A stretch of DNA of 64,000 bases, from positions 558,001 through 622,000 of the forward strand of contig JAPLFF010000003.1 of the NCBI GenBank assembly GCA_026390775.1, written 5' to 3'. The translations under genes and the position numbers were made by a program. The notes beneath the pieces are model-generated. The model was not told the DNA's origin, did no database searches, and worked only from the letters and a program-made list of their open reading frames with translations. The stretch is from Ignavibacteriales bacterium. GTDB taxonomy: Bacteria > Bacteroidota > Ignavibacteria > Ignavibacteriales > Melioribacteraceae. Shown piece after piece: positions 17,875-27,309 of this stretch (positions within the stretch are counted from its first letter, which is position 1; each line of letters begins with the position of its first letter).

Positions 17875-19563
17875 TTAGAAATCCTTTTGAAGTGAGCTGT
17901 AAGCAATCTTGAGATAAGTATAAATGATAATGATGGAAATTATAATAATTGGAATTAATGCTTGGAAAAAAACAGTAAGATCGAAATATTCCTTGATCAT
18001 TATCGAAAGGAATAATTGGCTGACCGGTTTGAACAACATAACGATAAGAAAGAGCATGTAAACTATATCCGTTAAGAAAGAAAGTGTTGCCCCTTGTGAT
18101 GAAGAAAGTCTGATTGCATTCTTTTCTTTATAGTTTGAAAAGATTCCACCCATTCCAAAGTTGATCGAAATTATTGCTGCCGACGCAAACAAAGTAACAG
18201 TTAACGAAAAGATCGTAAGAAGAAATCCAAACTTGTAGTTTGAAAAGAGACTTAATCCGGCGCCGATAATCAAAATGATCGAGCTTAAGACGATCAGTTT
18301 ATTCTTGATAAAACTATTAACCTCTACAGGTGCTGATTTTAATTTCCAGTATGCCAATCCTTCTAAACTTATCAGCGGAAAGATAAATCTTAATGACAGA
18401 GTAGAAATAAAAAAAAGATTAAAAAGAAAAACAGAGAGATAAATAATCGTCTGCAGATAAAAATTACCAAATCCAACGAACTTCATTCCCGAGACACTTA
18501 GAATAAAAATCACTATTAAGAATAAAAGTACAATCGAATGAATAACCTGACTCGGTTCACGGAGGAAAAGAAGAAGATCGCGTTTGATAATTGATTCTGT
18601 CTGACTTTTTAGAATAGAAATCTTTTCGAATGCAAAAAACGGTTTTGATATTTTACGGTTTGCATTTTGATCCGATGTAATCTTGGAATTAAGGAGCCAT
18701 GTTTTAAAATACAATTTATGTCCAAGGTAGAGAGCTATCGAGAAAAGTAAAAGCGAAAGAACGATCTGCATGTAAGTAAATCCAATTAGACCGGAGATAT
18801 CATTTTTAATAATCCGGTATGCAGATTGAGAAAGCCAATTGTTCGGCAGCCATTTTACTATTGGTGGTAAAAATTCGTCGAAGTAAGTATCGCGGTCGTA
18901 GAATGGGTAATGTTTCATGATAGAACTTACAAGCGATAAAGGAGAATTAATTTTGAAGAAGAGAACAATTATCATAAAGTAAGAAACACCAAGTGCCGCA
19001 AAAACTTTTCTCATGCTGAATCTATTTGCGAAGCGGATTATTATCAACAGAATAATCACACCTAATGAACCGGCACTAAACATGAACGGGAAAAAATTTA
19101 AGAGGAGTAATAAAAAACCGATTGCATTTATTTTAAAATAAACAACGTACCCCGCAAGCATAGAGAGTAGAACCATTATAAGTGTTGATGAGCTGTAGAA
19201 AAAATTATCCAAAAATTTTAAGAAGAATATTTTAGAAGGTAAAATCGGTTTTGTTAAAAGAAAATTAACTTCATCTGATTTATAAAGAGTAGAATAAGAA
19301 ACTATAATGTTGCCGAGATTCACTGACATAAAAAAGATAAAAAATATCATCGAAATAAATTCGTGAAGAAGAAATAGACCGACATTTATATCAACAAGAA
19401 GGAAGCGAATTAAATTTTGTGAAAAGAAAAATGCACCGACAGCAAAAGCAAAGTAGATTAGACCGCTTCCAATGTTCTTAACCAAATAACCGAATGTAAA
19501 ACGTGATTCGAGACGGATGTAAGAGATCAGTTTGAATTTAAGTATGTGAATTATCTGTTTCAT
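17875..19563 (-). CDS. ABC transporter permease (ABC-2-like)
   Basis: 562-residue integral membrane protein with about twelve hydrophobic segments. The gene overlaps the ATPase gene by 4 bases, so the two proteins form one exporter. Architecture and length resemble the 500-600-residue permeases paired with CcmA-like ATPases (EcsB/YhaP-like). A cytosolic loop separates two membrane halves near residues 290-340. Substrate unknown. It converges with the SDR gene with no spacer between the stops. Confidence 0.78.
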   Translation of the reverse strand: MKQIIHILKFKLISYIRLESRFTFGYLVKNIGSGLIYFAFAVGAFFFSQNLIRFLLVDINVGLFLLHEFISMIFFIFFMSVNLGNIIVSYSTLYKSDEVNFLLTKPILPSKIFFLKFLDNFFYSSSTLIMVLLSMLAGYVVYFKINAIGFLLLLLNFFPFMFSAGSLGVIILLIIIRFANRFSMRKVFAALGVSYFMIIVLFFKINSPLSLVSSIMKHYPFYDRDTYFDEFLPPIVKWLPNNWLSQSAYRIIKNDISGLIGFTYMQIVLSLLLFSIALYLGHKLYFKTWLLNSKITSDQNANRKISKPFFAFEKISILKSQTESIIKRDLLLFLREPSQVIHSIVLLFLIVIFILSVSGMKFVGFGNFYLQTIIYLSVFLFNLFFISTLSLRFIFPLISLEGLAYWKLKSAPVEVNSFIKNKLIVLSSIILIIGAGLSLFSNYKFGFLLTIFSLTVTLFASAAIISINFGMGGIFSNYKEKNAIRLSSSQGATLSFLTDIVYMLFLIVMLFKPVSQLFLSIMIKEYFDLTVFFQALIPIIIISIIIIYTYLKIAYSSLQKDF

Positions 19564-20285
19564 TCTTCATTTGTCAACTGAATAAATAGTTCTTCAAGAT
19601 TATCATCTTTTCCCTTTTTCAAATTATGTAGTTTATCTATCGTGTCGCTGAAAATTATATCTCCCTTATTTATGATACTAACATGAGTGCAGATCTCTTC
19701 AACAACATTTAAACTGTGAGTGGACATAAAAATTGTAATACCGTTTCTTGATTTCTCTTCAAATAATCTTTTAACAAGAAAAGCGCTTTGCGGGTCTAAC
19801 CCGATCATCGGTTCATCAACGATGATAAAATCCGGATTGTGCAGAAAAGCAGAAGCAATAACAATTCTCTGCCGCATTCCTTGCGAGTATTCTTCCGTTC
19901 GCTTGTCTATCCAACTACCAATCTTAAGCGATTCTATTTGTTCATCAATCTTTGTTTTTAAAACATCTTTCGTAAGATTATATAAACCTCCGCAGAAGTA
20001 GAGATACTCGCGCCCGGTAAGTTTATCATAGACAAACGGTTGATCGGGTATATAACCGATTTTCATTTTCACTTCAATCGGTTTTTGCCAAACGTCTGTG
20101 CTGTCTAAAAAAATATTTCCGGAAGTTGGAGATAGTAATCCTACAATCATTTTTATTGTAGTAGTTTTGCCTGCGCCGTTCGGTCCAAGAAATCCGAATA
20201 ACTCACCTTTGTTTATTTTTAAGTTAATCTTATTAACAGCTACAAAATTGCCGAATTTCTTTTCAAGATTTTTTAATTCTAACAT
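19560..20285 (-). CDS. ABC transporter ATP-binding protein
   Basis: 241 residues. Walker A GPNGAGKTTTIKMIVG (near residue 34), Q-loop around IGYIPDQP, signature YSQGMRQR, Walker B FIIVDEPMIGLDP and the switch His in FMSTHSL. CcmA/ABC-2 type cytosolic ATPase. It is transcribed just before and overlaps the permease gene, so it powers that exporter. The start ATG at 20285 lies 26 bases after the stop of the upstream AAA+ gene. Confidence 0.92.
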   Translation of the reverse strand: MLELKNLEKKFGNFVAVNKINLKINKGELFGFLGPNGAGKTTTIKMIVGLLSPTSGNIFLDSTDVWQKPIEVKMKIGYIPDQPFVYDKLTGREYLYFCGGLYNLTKDVLKTKIDEQIESLKIGSWIDKRTEEYSQGMRQRIVIASAFLHNPDFIIVDEPMIGLDPQSAFLVKRLFEEKSRNGITIFMSTHSLNVVEEICTHVSIINKGDIIFSDTIDKLHNLKKGKDDNLEELFIQLTNEE

Positions 20286-20311
20286 AGATCCTTTGAGAAG
20301 TAAGTGGGGAA

Positions 20312-23300
20312 TTAAATTTTAATTTTTTGAACGTCTTCCAATGTGATTGTAATGAGATCAACATCTTTCTGGTCGTAAATGTTGAAAATCCTTTCTTCTT
20401 GATTAGTAATAGCAGAGTAAAGAATATTTCTTGCAGTTATACCGTTTTGAAATCCGTTGTTTTCTTTTTCTACAAGAGAAGAAAAGATATCCAGCAATTC
20501 CTGTAGAGCGCCTTCATCAAGTATGTAACCGTTTTTCTCTGCTAATGAAGAACAGATTGCAAGAAGCTGACGCGGAGAATAATCTTCAAAATAAAATATG
20601 TTTGGGAAATGCTTGGCAATTTCTTTATTCGTCTTCATCAATAAATTCATCTTGCTCTTAATTCCGGTAAGAATAACAACAAGTTTGCCTTTGTATTCTT
20701 CCGCTCTCTTAAGAATTGTTTCAATTGCTTCATGCCCGTATGTATCATCATTCGAGAAAAAAGTATGAACATCTTTGATGAAAAGAATTCCGCCGATTGC
20801 TTGAGAAATTATCTTTTCTGTGTTGATAGCTGTCTGTCCTTGATAACCGGCAACAAGATCGGAACGGTCTATTTCAATGATGTTACCTTTGGAAAGTATT
20901 CCAAGTTCTTTATAAATCTTACTTAATATTTTAACTATAGTAGATTTTCCCGTACCGGGATTACCAATAAATATTGAGTGCAGATTTCGATCAACTGATT
21001 GAAGTCCGCGCTCTTTTTTTAATTGAGATATTTTAGAAAAACTGATCAGTTTATAAATATCTTGTTTAACATTTACAAGTCCGATAAGTTGATTTAGTTC
21101 ATCAATATTTTCTTGAAGTCTAAGAGGATCGCCTTTCACTTCGAACTGCTTTGCTTCAATATCACGGTTAAGCACTTCATTGATATCGCTAAGTTCGCAA
21201 GTATTCATTATTACTTCGGTTCTTTCAACAACAGGAAGTCCGGAAATTCGCAGAAGCATTTTTTGTTTAACTGATTCTAAAATATTTCTAACTATTCTCG
21301 CATTACCGAATTTTTTATCACGGTTCTTATATATTTCTTCAAAATATTTTTGAAGTTTATCTTCCGCATCTTTAGTAAATTTTTTCTTTTCACGCTCAAA
21401 ACTTCTGCGGACAATCTCCATTAATTCGGCGGGGGAGTAATCTTCGAAAGTAAATGATTTGCTGAATCTTGATTTAATCCCTGGATTACTTGCAATAAAA
21501 CTATTCATTTCATCAGTATAGCCGGCGGCAATTACTGCAAATTTACCACGGTCGTCTTCCATTCGTTTAAGCAGAATATCAATAGCTTCTTTTCCAAAAT
21601 CATTTCCACTATCATTCTTTTTAGCCAGAGCATAAGCCTCATCTATAAATAACATTCCGCCAAGCGCTTTATCAATTAGGCTAGTTGTTTTTTCTGCTGT
21701 CTGTCCAACATAACCGGCTACTAATCCTTGCCGGTCGGTTTCAACGAGGTGTCCTTTAGGTAAAATTCCAAGTGCTGAGTAGATACGACCGAATATTCTT
21801 GCAACAGTAGTTTTACCAGTGCCGGGATTTCCTAAGAATAATAAATGTTCATTCAATGTCTTTCGAATATCTTCGCCCTGCTCGCTGAAATAACGGGCAA
21901 GTTTAACCATATCTTCAACTTCTTTTTTAAGGGAGGTTAAACCAACCAAATTTTCCAATTCTTTTAATGCATCACTTAGCGCTTCTTCGTTGATCGGAAT
22001 CTTAATTTCTTTTGACAGAGATTTTTTAAGTGTAGCATTAATTACTTCTCCGGTAATTGTAGTTAGAATTTCTTTAGAACGTTTTTCTTCAGGCAGTTGT
22101 AGATAAAATTTACTTAAGTTGAGCTTAGATTCATCAAATAATCTTTTTACCAATCTAACATTGCCGAAAGTTTTATCCCTCTTGCGGTAGAGTGCAATAA
22201 ATTCTTTTTTAAGAAGTTCTTCAGCCTCGGCAGTTATGATATAATCTTCATTGTGAAGAAGCTGTCTTAATATTGTAATAAGTTCGTCGGGTGAGTAATC
22301 TTCAAAAACAAAAGTTTGTGCAAAACGTGATTTAAGTCCCGGGTTTGAATTTAAGAAGGATTCCATCTCTTCGGGATATCCGGCAACTATAACAACAAAT
22401 TCACCTTTTCGATCTTCCATGCGCTTGAGAAGAATATCAATTGCTTCTTGACCAAAATCCTGAGCACCGCCTTTTTTTACAAGAGTATAAGCTTCATCAA
22501 TAAATAATACTCCGCCCATCGAATCGTTGATTATTTTTTCTGTTTTCTGAGCAGTTTCACCGATATACTGCCCGACAAGACCTGAGCGGTCAACTTCAAT
22601 TATATGTCCGCTTGGTAAAATACCCATCGCGTAAAAAATATCACCTAATAGACGGGCAATAGTAGTTTTGCCGGTTCCCGGGTTACCGAGGAACACAGCA
22701 TTGATTGCTATTTTATCTTCGGCTTTAAGTCCTAATCGTTTTCGTTCTTTCAAAAATTCGAGATATGATATAAAACTTTTAACGGATTCTTTAATTGATG
22801 AAAGCCCGGTGAATGAATCGAGATTTGCGATCAATTCATTTAGAGGTTTTACAGAACGCTGTTCTTTAACCGGCTGAATATGATCTTCATCTTTTTTCTT
22901 TTCTTGTTTCAATGGTTGCGAGATAGCTTTTTCATCTTCTACAACAGTTTCACCAGCTATATAAAAATTCTTAGTACACACTTTAAAATTATTAATGTAG
23001 ATCTCAACTTTAGCTTGCCCGTTTTTCCATAACCCTTGATCTTCTGATCCCCATACTTGAATAAAGATTGCAGAATCCCATTCTTTCTTAACATTAAGTT
23101 GAAAATTATTTCTTCCTATTTCGAAATCATTTAAATACCAGACAGCAGAACAGTTGAATAATTTATCTGCATCAACATAGAACGGGTTATTAAAAATTAC
23201 TTCTGCAGCGATTTTCAAAATAGAACGGGAAAAACTTTTGCAATAAATTCTGTGGCCGTGTTTTTTCTCTTCATCAACATCAAAAACCTTGATTGAAATA

Positions 23301-24205
23301 ATTTCGATGTTATCATCCGGGTAAAGTACTGAATCAGTTCTGTAGTTTGATGCTGGTAAAGAAGTTGTAGTCTTTTTTATTTCATTTCTGCTATGTTCAA
23401 TTGTTTTTCTTTTTTCAACAACTCTGCTAACTTCATTCTCCAATTCCATATGATCGTACTTTTTAAGAGCATTGTATATAATCAAAAAACGATCGTTCTT
23501 TTTAAATTTACTTTCCAGTAGGTTTGCTTTTTTTAATGCCGGTTTAATCTGGAAAAGATAGAGCATAGATTCTAGTTCGATTAATTCAGCTTCATCGTTT
23601 TTATTTTTTTCAAGGATTTTTCTTGAAGTAATAAGTGAGAACCAATACTCTTTAGCTTTTAGCGCTTTATTAGCATCGTGTAATATTCGTTCAATATTTT
23701 TTGAATTTATTTGTGTTTTACTCTTCAGAATTTCTTGAGCTTTCAAAATCCAATTGTTTAATTCTTTCCAATTAGGATTTTGACCGTTATCAATTACTAA
23801 AGCAAGATCAAGTGTTTTTTTTGCTTCACCAAATTTGCACAATCCGGCAAATGATTTTGCTTTATTAAGATAAGTCCATGCTAAAATTTCTTTCTGTTCT
23901 TCAATCGAATGATCAATATCAGCAATAGCACCTTCAAAAATGCTCATTCGATAAAGAAGGTAAGCTCTATAAACTCTTGCTTTAACTGAATCGTTTTTCA
24001 ACTCAACAGCAAGATTAGCATATTCCATTGCTTTAGTTGGATTGCCGTTTTCGAGTAGAGCCCATGCAAGACAAATAGTTGCTTCGCTATCATCGGGGCG
24101 GGCAAGATATACTTTCTCTGCAGTTGTTAATGCTAGGCGGAATCTACCGTTCCATAAGTGATCGTAAGCTTCAGCTTGTAACGTATTTAATTCATCATCA
24201 AACAA
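20312..24205 (-). CDS. TPR protein with three tandem CbbX/SpoVK-type AAA+ domains
   Basis: 1297 residues. Residues 1 to about 250 are TPR-like helices; about 300-430 is a beta-rich domain of unknown type. Three CbbX/SpoVK AAA+ modules follow, with Walker A GNPGTGKT at 507-514 and 792-799 and GNPGTGKS at 1081-1088. Walker B is intact in the first two (VLFIDEAYTL, MLFIDEAYAL) but reads ILFIKDVH in the third (Lys1144-Asp1145 in place of Asp-Glu), so the third module probably binds but does not hydrolyse ATP. The start is TTG at 24205; no in-frame ATG is nearby and an upstream stop limits extension. Role unknown; CbbX relatives remodel protein complexes. Confidence 0.85.
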   Translation of the reverse strand: MFDDELNTLQAEAYDHLWNGRFRLALTTAEKVYLARPDDSEATICLAWALLENGNPTKAMEYANLAVELKNDSVKARVYRAYLLYRMSIFEGAIADIDHSIEEQKEILAWTYLNKAKSFAGLCKFGEAKKTLDLALVIDNGQNPNWKELNNWILKAQEILKSKTQINSKNIERILHDANKALKAKEYWFSLITSRKILEKNKNDEAELIELESMLYLFQIKPALKKANLLESKFKKNDRFLIIYNALKKYDHMELENEVSRVVEKRKTIEHSRNEIKKTTTSLPASNYRTDSVLYPDDNIEIISIKVFDVDEEKKHGHRIYCKSFSRSILKIAAEVIFNNPFYVDADKLFNCSAVWYLNDFEIGRNNFQLNVKKEWDSAIFIQVWGSEDQGLWKNGQAKVEIYINNFKVCTKNFYIAGETVVEDEKAISQPLKQEKKKDEDHIQPVKEQRSVKPLNELIANLDSFTGLSSIKESVKSFISYLEFLKERKRLGLKAEDKIAINAVFLGNPGTGKTTIARLLGDIFYAMGILPSGHIIEVDRSGLVGQYIGETAQKTEKIINDSMGGVLFIDEAYTLVKKGGAQDFGQEAIDILLKRMEDRKGEFVVIVAGYPEEMESFLNSNPGLKSRFAQTFVFEDYSPDELITILRQLLHNEDYIITAEAEELLKKEFIALYRKRDKTFGNVRLVKRLFDESKLNLSKFYLQLPEEKRSKEILTTITGEVINATLKKSLSKEIKIPINEEALSDALKELENLVGLTSLKKEVEDMVKLARYFSEQGEDIRKTLNEHLLFLGNPGTGKTTVARIFGRIYSALGILPKGHLVETDRQGLVAGYVGQTAEKTTSLIDKALGGMLFIDEAYALAKKNDSGNDFGKEAIDILLKRMEDDRGKFAVIAAGYTDEMNSFIASNPGIKSRFSKSFTFEDYSPAELMEIVRRSFEREKKKFTKDAEDKLQKYFEEIYKNRDKKFGNARIVRNILESVKQKMLLRISGLPVVERTEVIMNTCELSDINEVLNRDIEAKQFEVKGDPLRLQENIDELNQLIGLVNVKQDIYKLISFSKISQLKKERGLQSVDRNLHSIFIGNPGTGKSTIVKILSKIYKELGILSKGNIIEIDRSDLVAGYQGQTAINTEKIISQAIGGILFIKDVHTFFSNDDTYGHEAIETILKRAEEYKGKLVVILTGIKSKMNLLMKTNKEIAKHFPNIFYFEDYSPRQLLAICSSLAEKNGYILDEGALQELLDIFSSLVEKENNGFQNGITARNILYSAITNQEERIFNIYDQKDVDLITITLEDVQKIKI

Positions 24206-24368
24206 TATTAATCTCTAACTTTTGTGATGAAATCTATATTTCTAAAAATCAATATAAGAACTTAGATGGATTAACTAAAGAACTATCACATATTGAAAAA
24301 TCGCTTATAAATAAATTTAGAACTATTTTTAGCTATATCCGTCTAAAGCAACAAAGCTTGGAGGCAGT

Positions 24369-25016
24369 ATGAAAACAAAAATAACGCTTATAATTTCATT
24401 GGTTGCATTTATTGTAAGCGGCTGCGGTTTTTGGGGTGTTAGAGGAAATGGACGAGTAAAGGATCAGTCACGTGCGATTATGGAATTTGATAAGATTGAT
24501 GCAGGAGGCGCATTTACATTAAAAATTAAAGTAGGTCCATCACCTTCGTTAAAAATAACTGCCGAAGAAAATTTAATTAATTATATCCGGACTAATGTAA
24601 AAGGGAATACTCTAGTAATTGATACTAAGAAAAATATTTCTCCGCGTAAAGAAATTTATATTGAAATCACTACACCATCTTTAAGAGCTATTGATGCATC
24701 TGGTGCAAACAATATTACAGTTTACGGAATCGCTGGTTCTGATTTCGAAGTTGATGTAAGCGGTGCTGGAAATGTAGATCTAAGCGGGGAAGTAGATCGG
24801 TTTAGAGCTGATCTTTCCGGTGCGGGAAGTATTAATGCAAGAGAATTAAAAGCCAAAGATGTTAGAGTTTCTGTAAGCGGAGCGGCTAGCGCTGATGTTT
24901 ATGCAAAAGATTATCTTGATGCTTCGGTTTCTGGAGTTGGTTCTATTAGTTACTACGGCGATCCGGCTAAAATCAGAACTGATGTTTCAGGAGTTGGTTC
25001 TATTACAAGAAAATAA
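24369..25016 (+). CDS. GIN-domain (DUF2807) lipoprotein
   Basis: 215 residues with a lipobox (VAFIVSGCG), so it is anchored in the envelope by Cys19-20. The mature part is the GIN/DUF2807 right-handed beta-helix-like domain, with alternating SGAGNVDLSG, SGAGSINA, SGAASADV and SGVGSISYYG repeats. Such proteins are common in Bacteroidota and are described as putative adhesin heads; the function is unproven. GGAGG precedes the ATG. A clear terminator follows at 25032-25068, so it is probably monocistronic, divergent from the AAA+ gene. Confidence 0.88.
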   Translation: MKTKITLIISLVAFIVSGCGFWGVRGNGRVKDQSRAIMEFDKIDAGGAFTLKIKVGPSPSLKITAEENLINYIRTNVKGNTLVIDTKKNISPRKEIYIEITTPSLRAIDASGANNITVYGIAGSDFEVDVSGAGNVDLSGEVDRFRADLSGAGSINARELKAKDVRVSVSGAASADVYAKDYLDASVSGVGSISYYGDPAKIRTDVSGVGSITRK

Positions 25017-25031
25017 AATTAGGATAACTCT

Positions 25032-25068
25032 AAAAAAGCGGAATTAGTTTTACTGATTCCGCTTTTTT
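25032..25068 (+). terminator. Rho-independent terminator after the GIN lipoprotein gene
   Basis: AAAAAAGCGGAAT (25032-25044) pairs exactly with ATTCCGCTTTTTT (25056-25068) across an 11-base loop. The T-run on the plus strand gives a U-tract. It lies 16 bases after the stop. Confidence 0.9.
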
Positions 25069-25140
25069 ATTTATTATTTTACAATCAGAGATTATCTTTG
25101 AAATAGGTTTTGAATTAAATAAAATATTTTTGGAAGGAAA

Positions 25141-25629
25141 ATGAATAAAGTACAAGTCGCAATATTGATGGGAAGTGATTCAGATTATCCGGTTATGCAA
25201 AAATCTGAGGAAGTTCTTAAAGAATTTAATATTAGTTATGTAACCAGAGTATTATCAGCACATAGAACACCTAAGCAAACAATTCAATTCATTTCTTCTG
25301 CTGAAAAGAGAGGTGCTAAAGTTTTTATAGCGGGTGCGGGCGGAGCGGCACATTTGGCAGGTGTTGTAGCTTCTTACACAGTGAAACCTGTAATTGGTGT
25401 ACCGATAATGAGTAAATCAATGAACGGATTGGATTCATTACTATCGATCGTACAAATGCCTCCCGGAGTTCCGGTTGCTACTGTGGCAATAGATGGATCT
25501 AAGAATGCGGCTTTACTTGCAATCCAAATTCTTGCTATATCCAATAAAGATATCTCGAAAAGATTTTCCGTTTATAAAAAGAAGTTGGAAAAAGAAGTCC
25601 TAAAAAAAAATAAGTTGCTTAATAGATAA
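25141..25629 (+). CDS. purE: N5-carboxyaminoimidazole ribonucleotide mutase
   Basis: Class I PurE, which converts N5-CAIR to CAIR in purine synthesis. At 162 residues the length is normal. The signature blocks are MGSDSDYPVM, LSAHRTP, AGAGGAAHLAGVVAS and VPIMSKSMNGLDSLLSIVQMPPGVPVATVAI. GGAAGG lies 8 bases before the ATG. It stands alone here; purF is about 29 kb away and purK is not in the window. The stop is 1 base from that of the convergent CDF gene. Confidence 0.96.
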   Translation: MNKVQVAILMGSDSDYPVMQKSEEVLKEFNISYVTRVLSAHRTPKQTIQFISSAEKRGAKVFIAGAGGAAHLAGVVASYTVKPVIGVPIMSKSMNGLDSLLSIVQMPPGVPVATVAIDGSKNAALLAIQILAISNKDISKRFSVYKKKLEKEVLKKNKLLNR

Positions 25630-25630
25630 A

Positions 25631-26647
25631 TTAAGATTTAGCAAGCATTTTTCCGTGAGCAATATATACGGGGTCGCCGATCATTAAAGAAGTACTCCAA
25701 TTATAATCAATAGACTTTTCTTCTTTCCTTACATCGCATTTTTGGTAATTACAAAACTTACATACTTTATCGTTACAATAATCCATATGTATCCTTACAC
25801 TGCAGTTAGGAAATACTTCTAACAATTTCTTTTCTATGTAATTTTCTTCTAAATGTGATTCCTTAATTGTAAAGTAGTAGGGTAATAAAAAATGAAAATC
25901 AATAACTACCATATCTCCGGATTTCCAAAACCTTAAATGATGAATATCAATCCAAAAATCTTTACGAATGTTTCTTAGTTTTTCGCTAATTACTTCCAGC
26001 ATTTGTTTATCAGTTTCATTCATTAATCCGCCAATGGACTCTCGAATTAATTTATATCCAGTAACTAAAATATTTAGAGCTACAAGAATTGCAATCAATG
26101 GATCCAGTAAAAGAAACCCGGTTACCAAAACCAATATTAAACCAATAACAACTCCTATACTTGTGTAGGAGTCGGTTAGAACATGTTTTCCATCTGCAAT
26201 AAGTGTTAGTGAATTTGTGGCTTTACCTTTTTTAACAAGATAAAGACCTAAAAAAAGATTGACTATTCCGGCAAAAGCAATAATTATTGTACCTATGTCG
26301 AGACTTTTTGTCGTTACGCCATGGATCAAATCCTCTACAGCAAAATAGATAATTGTAAAAGCTGCTATGATAATTAAAAGTCCCTCAATTCCGGCTGAGA
26401 AAAATTCAACATTACCGTGTCCGTAAAGATGTGATTCATCTGCTGGCTTTGAGCTTAAATAAATACTATAAAGAGCCATTGTTGTAGCCACAACATGAAC
26501 AACCGATTCTGCTGCATCTGAGAAAATCGCACTAGAACCGGTTAAAAGATAAGCAGAGATTTTAGAAGCGAACATTCCCACTCCCACAATTAATGAAAGC
26601 CAGGCTGCTCGCTGTTTATCCGATAACATATTTGTTGAGGTATCCAT
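25631..26647 (-). CDS. Cation diffusion facilitator transporter with C-terminal Cys cluster
   Basis: 338 residues, six transmembrane helices then a cytosolic ferredoxin-like domain, typical of CDF metal/H+ antiporters. The TM5 metal site is the usual His-x3-Asp (ADGKHVLTDSYTS). The TM2 site reads FSDAAESVVHV: Glu-x3-His where many CDFs have His-x3-Asp. The cytosolic end carries DYCNDKVCKFCNYQKCD (C-x4-C-x2-C-x4-C), a likely extra metal or Fe-S site. Specificity (Zn, Fe, Mn, Co) cannot be assigned. It converges on purE. Confidence 0.88.
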   Translation of the reverse strand: MDTSTNMLSDKQRAAWLSLIVGVGMFASKISAYLLTGSSAIFSDAAESVVHVVATTMALYSIYLSSKPADESHLYGHGNVEFFSAGIEGLLIIIAAFTIIYFAVEDLIHGVTTKSLDIGTIIIAFAGIVNLFLGLYLVKKGKATNSLTLIADGKHVLTDSYTSIGVVIGLILVLVTGFLLLDPLIAILVALNILVTGYKLIRESIGGLMNETDKQMLEVISEKLRNIRKDFWIDIHHLRFWKSGDMVVIDFHFLLPYYFTIKESHLEENYIEKKLLEVFPNCSVRIHMDYCNDKVCKFCNYQKCDVRKEEKSIDYNWSTSLMIGDPVYIAHGKMLAKS

Positions 26648-26900
26648 TTATCAATCTAAAATAATTCATTTATAAATTAGAAAAATTTGATCAAGAAAAG
26701 AAACAAATGATTCTATTTCTGGCTTTCTTATTCATTTTAGATAATTAAATTTCGAAAACAAAAGAAAATCGTTCTCATACTTAGGAAATGAGACTACTTC
26801 TCTTGGTAAAATAACCATTTATTAAAATGAATCATTAGAACGGGTTGATGGCATATTATATGCTCTCTGAAAAGTGAAGATTACTAATTAAGAGAAAAAG

Positions 26901-27248
26901 ATGAACAAACATTTTATTAATGAAGAAGCAAACATAGAGGTAAGTGATCTATTCAGAAAAAATATAATAAGAGTTTGCCGCGGTACAATTTGCCACATTA
27001 AAAATTCTGCTAATATTCTTAAAACACTTGAAAACGAATTGAATAAAAGAGCAGGTGAAACAAACGAAGATAATAATTTTGAAATCGAAATTGTTTCTTG
27101 CATTAATGCATGCAGTATATCACCGGTTATAAGTATTAATGATGATTTTTACGGAAGAATAACTATAAATGAAATACCAAAAATATTAGATAAATATAAG
27201 AAAGAAGAAATAGTTAATTACAGTATTGAACAAAATGTGAGTGTTTAA
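26901..27248 (+). CDS. Stand-alone thioredoxin-like [2Fe-2S] protein (NuoE C-terminal domain type)
   Basis: 115 residues with the ligand pattern of the 24-kDa subunit of complex I: VCRGTICHIKNS (C-x4-C) and SCINACSISPVISIND (C-x3-C), then YGRITINEIPKIL. The N-terminal helical bundle of NuoE is absent, so this is the thioredoxin-like ferredoxin domain alone. It would carry electrons, as in HoxE/HndA-type subunits, but no hydrogenase, formate dehydrogenase or nuo genes are adjacent. It stands alone, with 253 bases of leader upstream. The cluster assignment is solid; the partner is unknown. Confidence 0.8.
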   Translation: MNKHFINEEANIEVSDLFRKNIIRVCRGTICHIKNSANILKTLENELNKRAGETNEDNNFEIEIVSCINACSISPVISINDDFYGRITINEIPKILDKYKKEEIVNYSIEQNVSV

Positions 27249-27309
27249 TGAATTCTTCAGATCATAAACGAGAAGACATACACATTAGTAACATTCAATA
27301 TTTTTGAAG

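Noticed and set aside
24079-24372. 97-residue plus-strand open frame over the start of the AAA+ gene
   Set aside because: It lies mostly antisense to the TPR start, has no ribosome site, and its composition is not protein-like; the GIN lipoprotein start at 24369 is independent of it.
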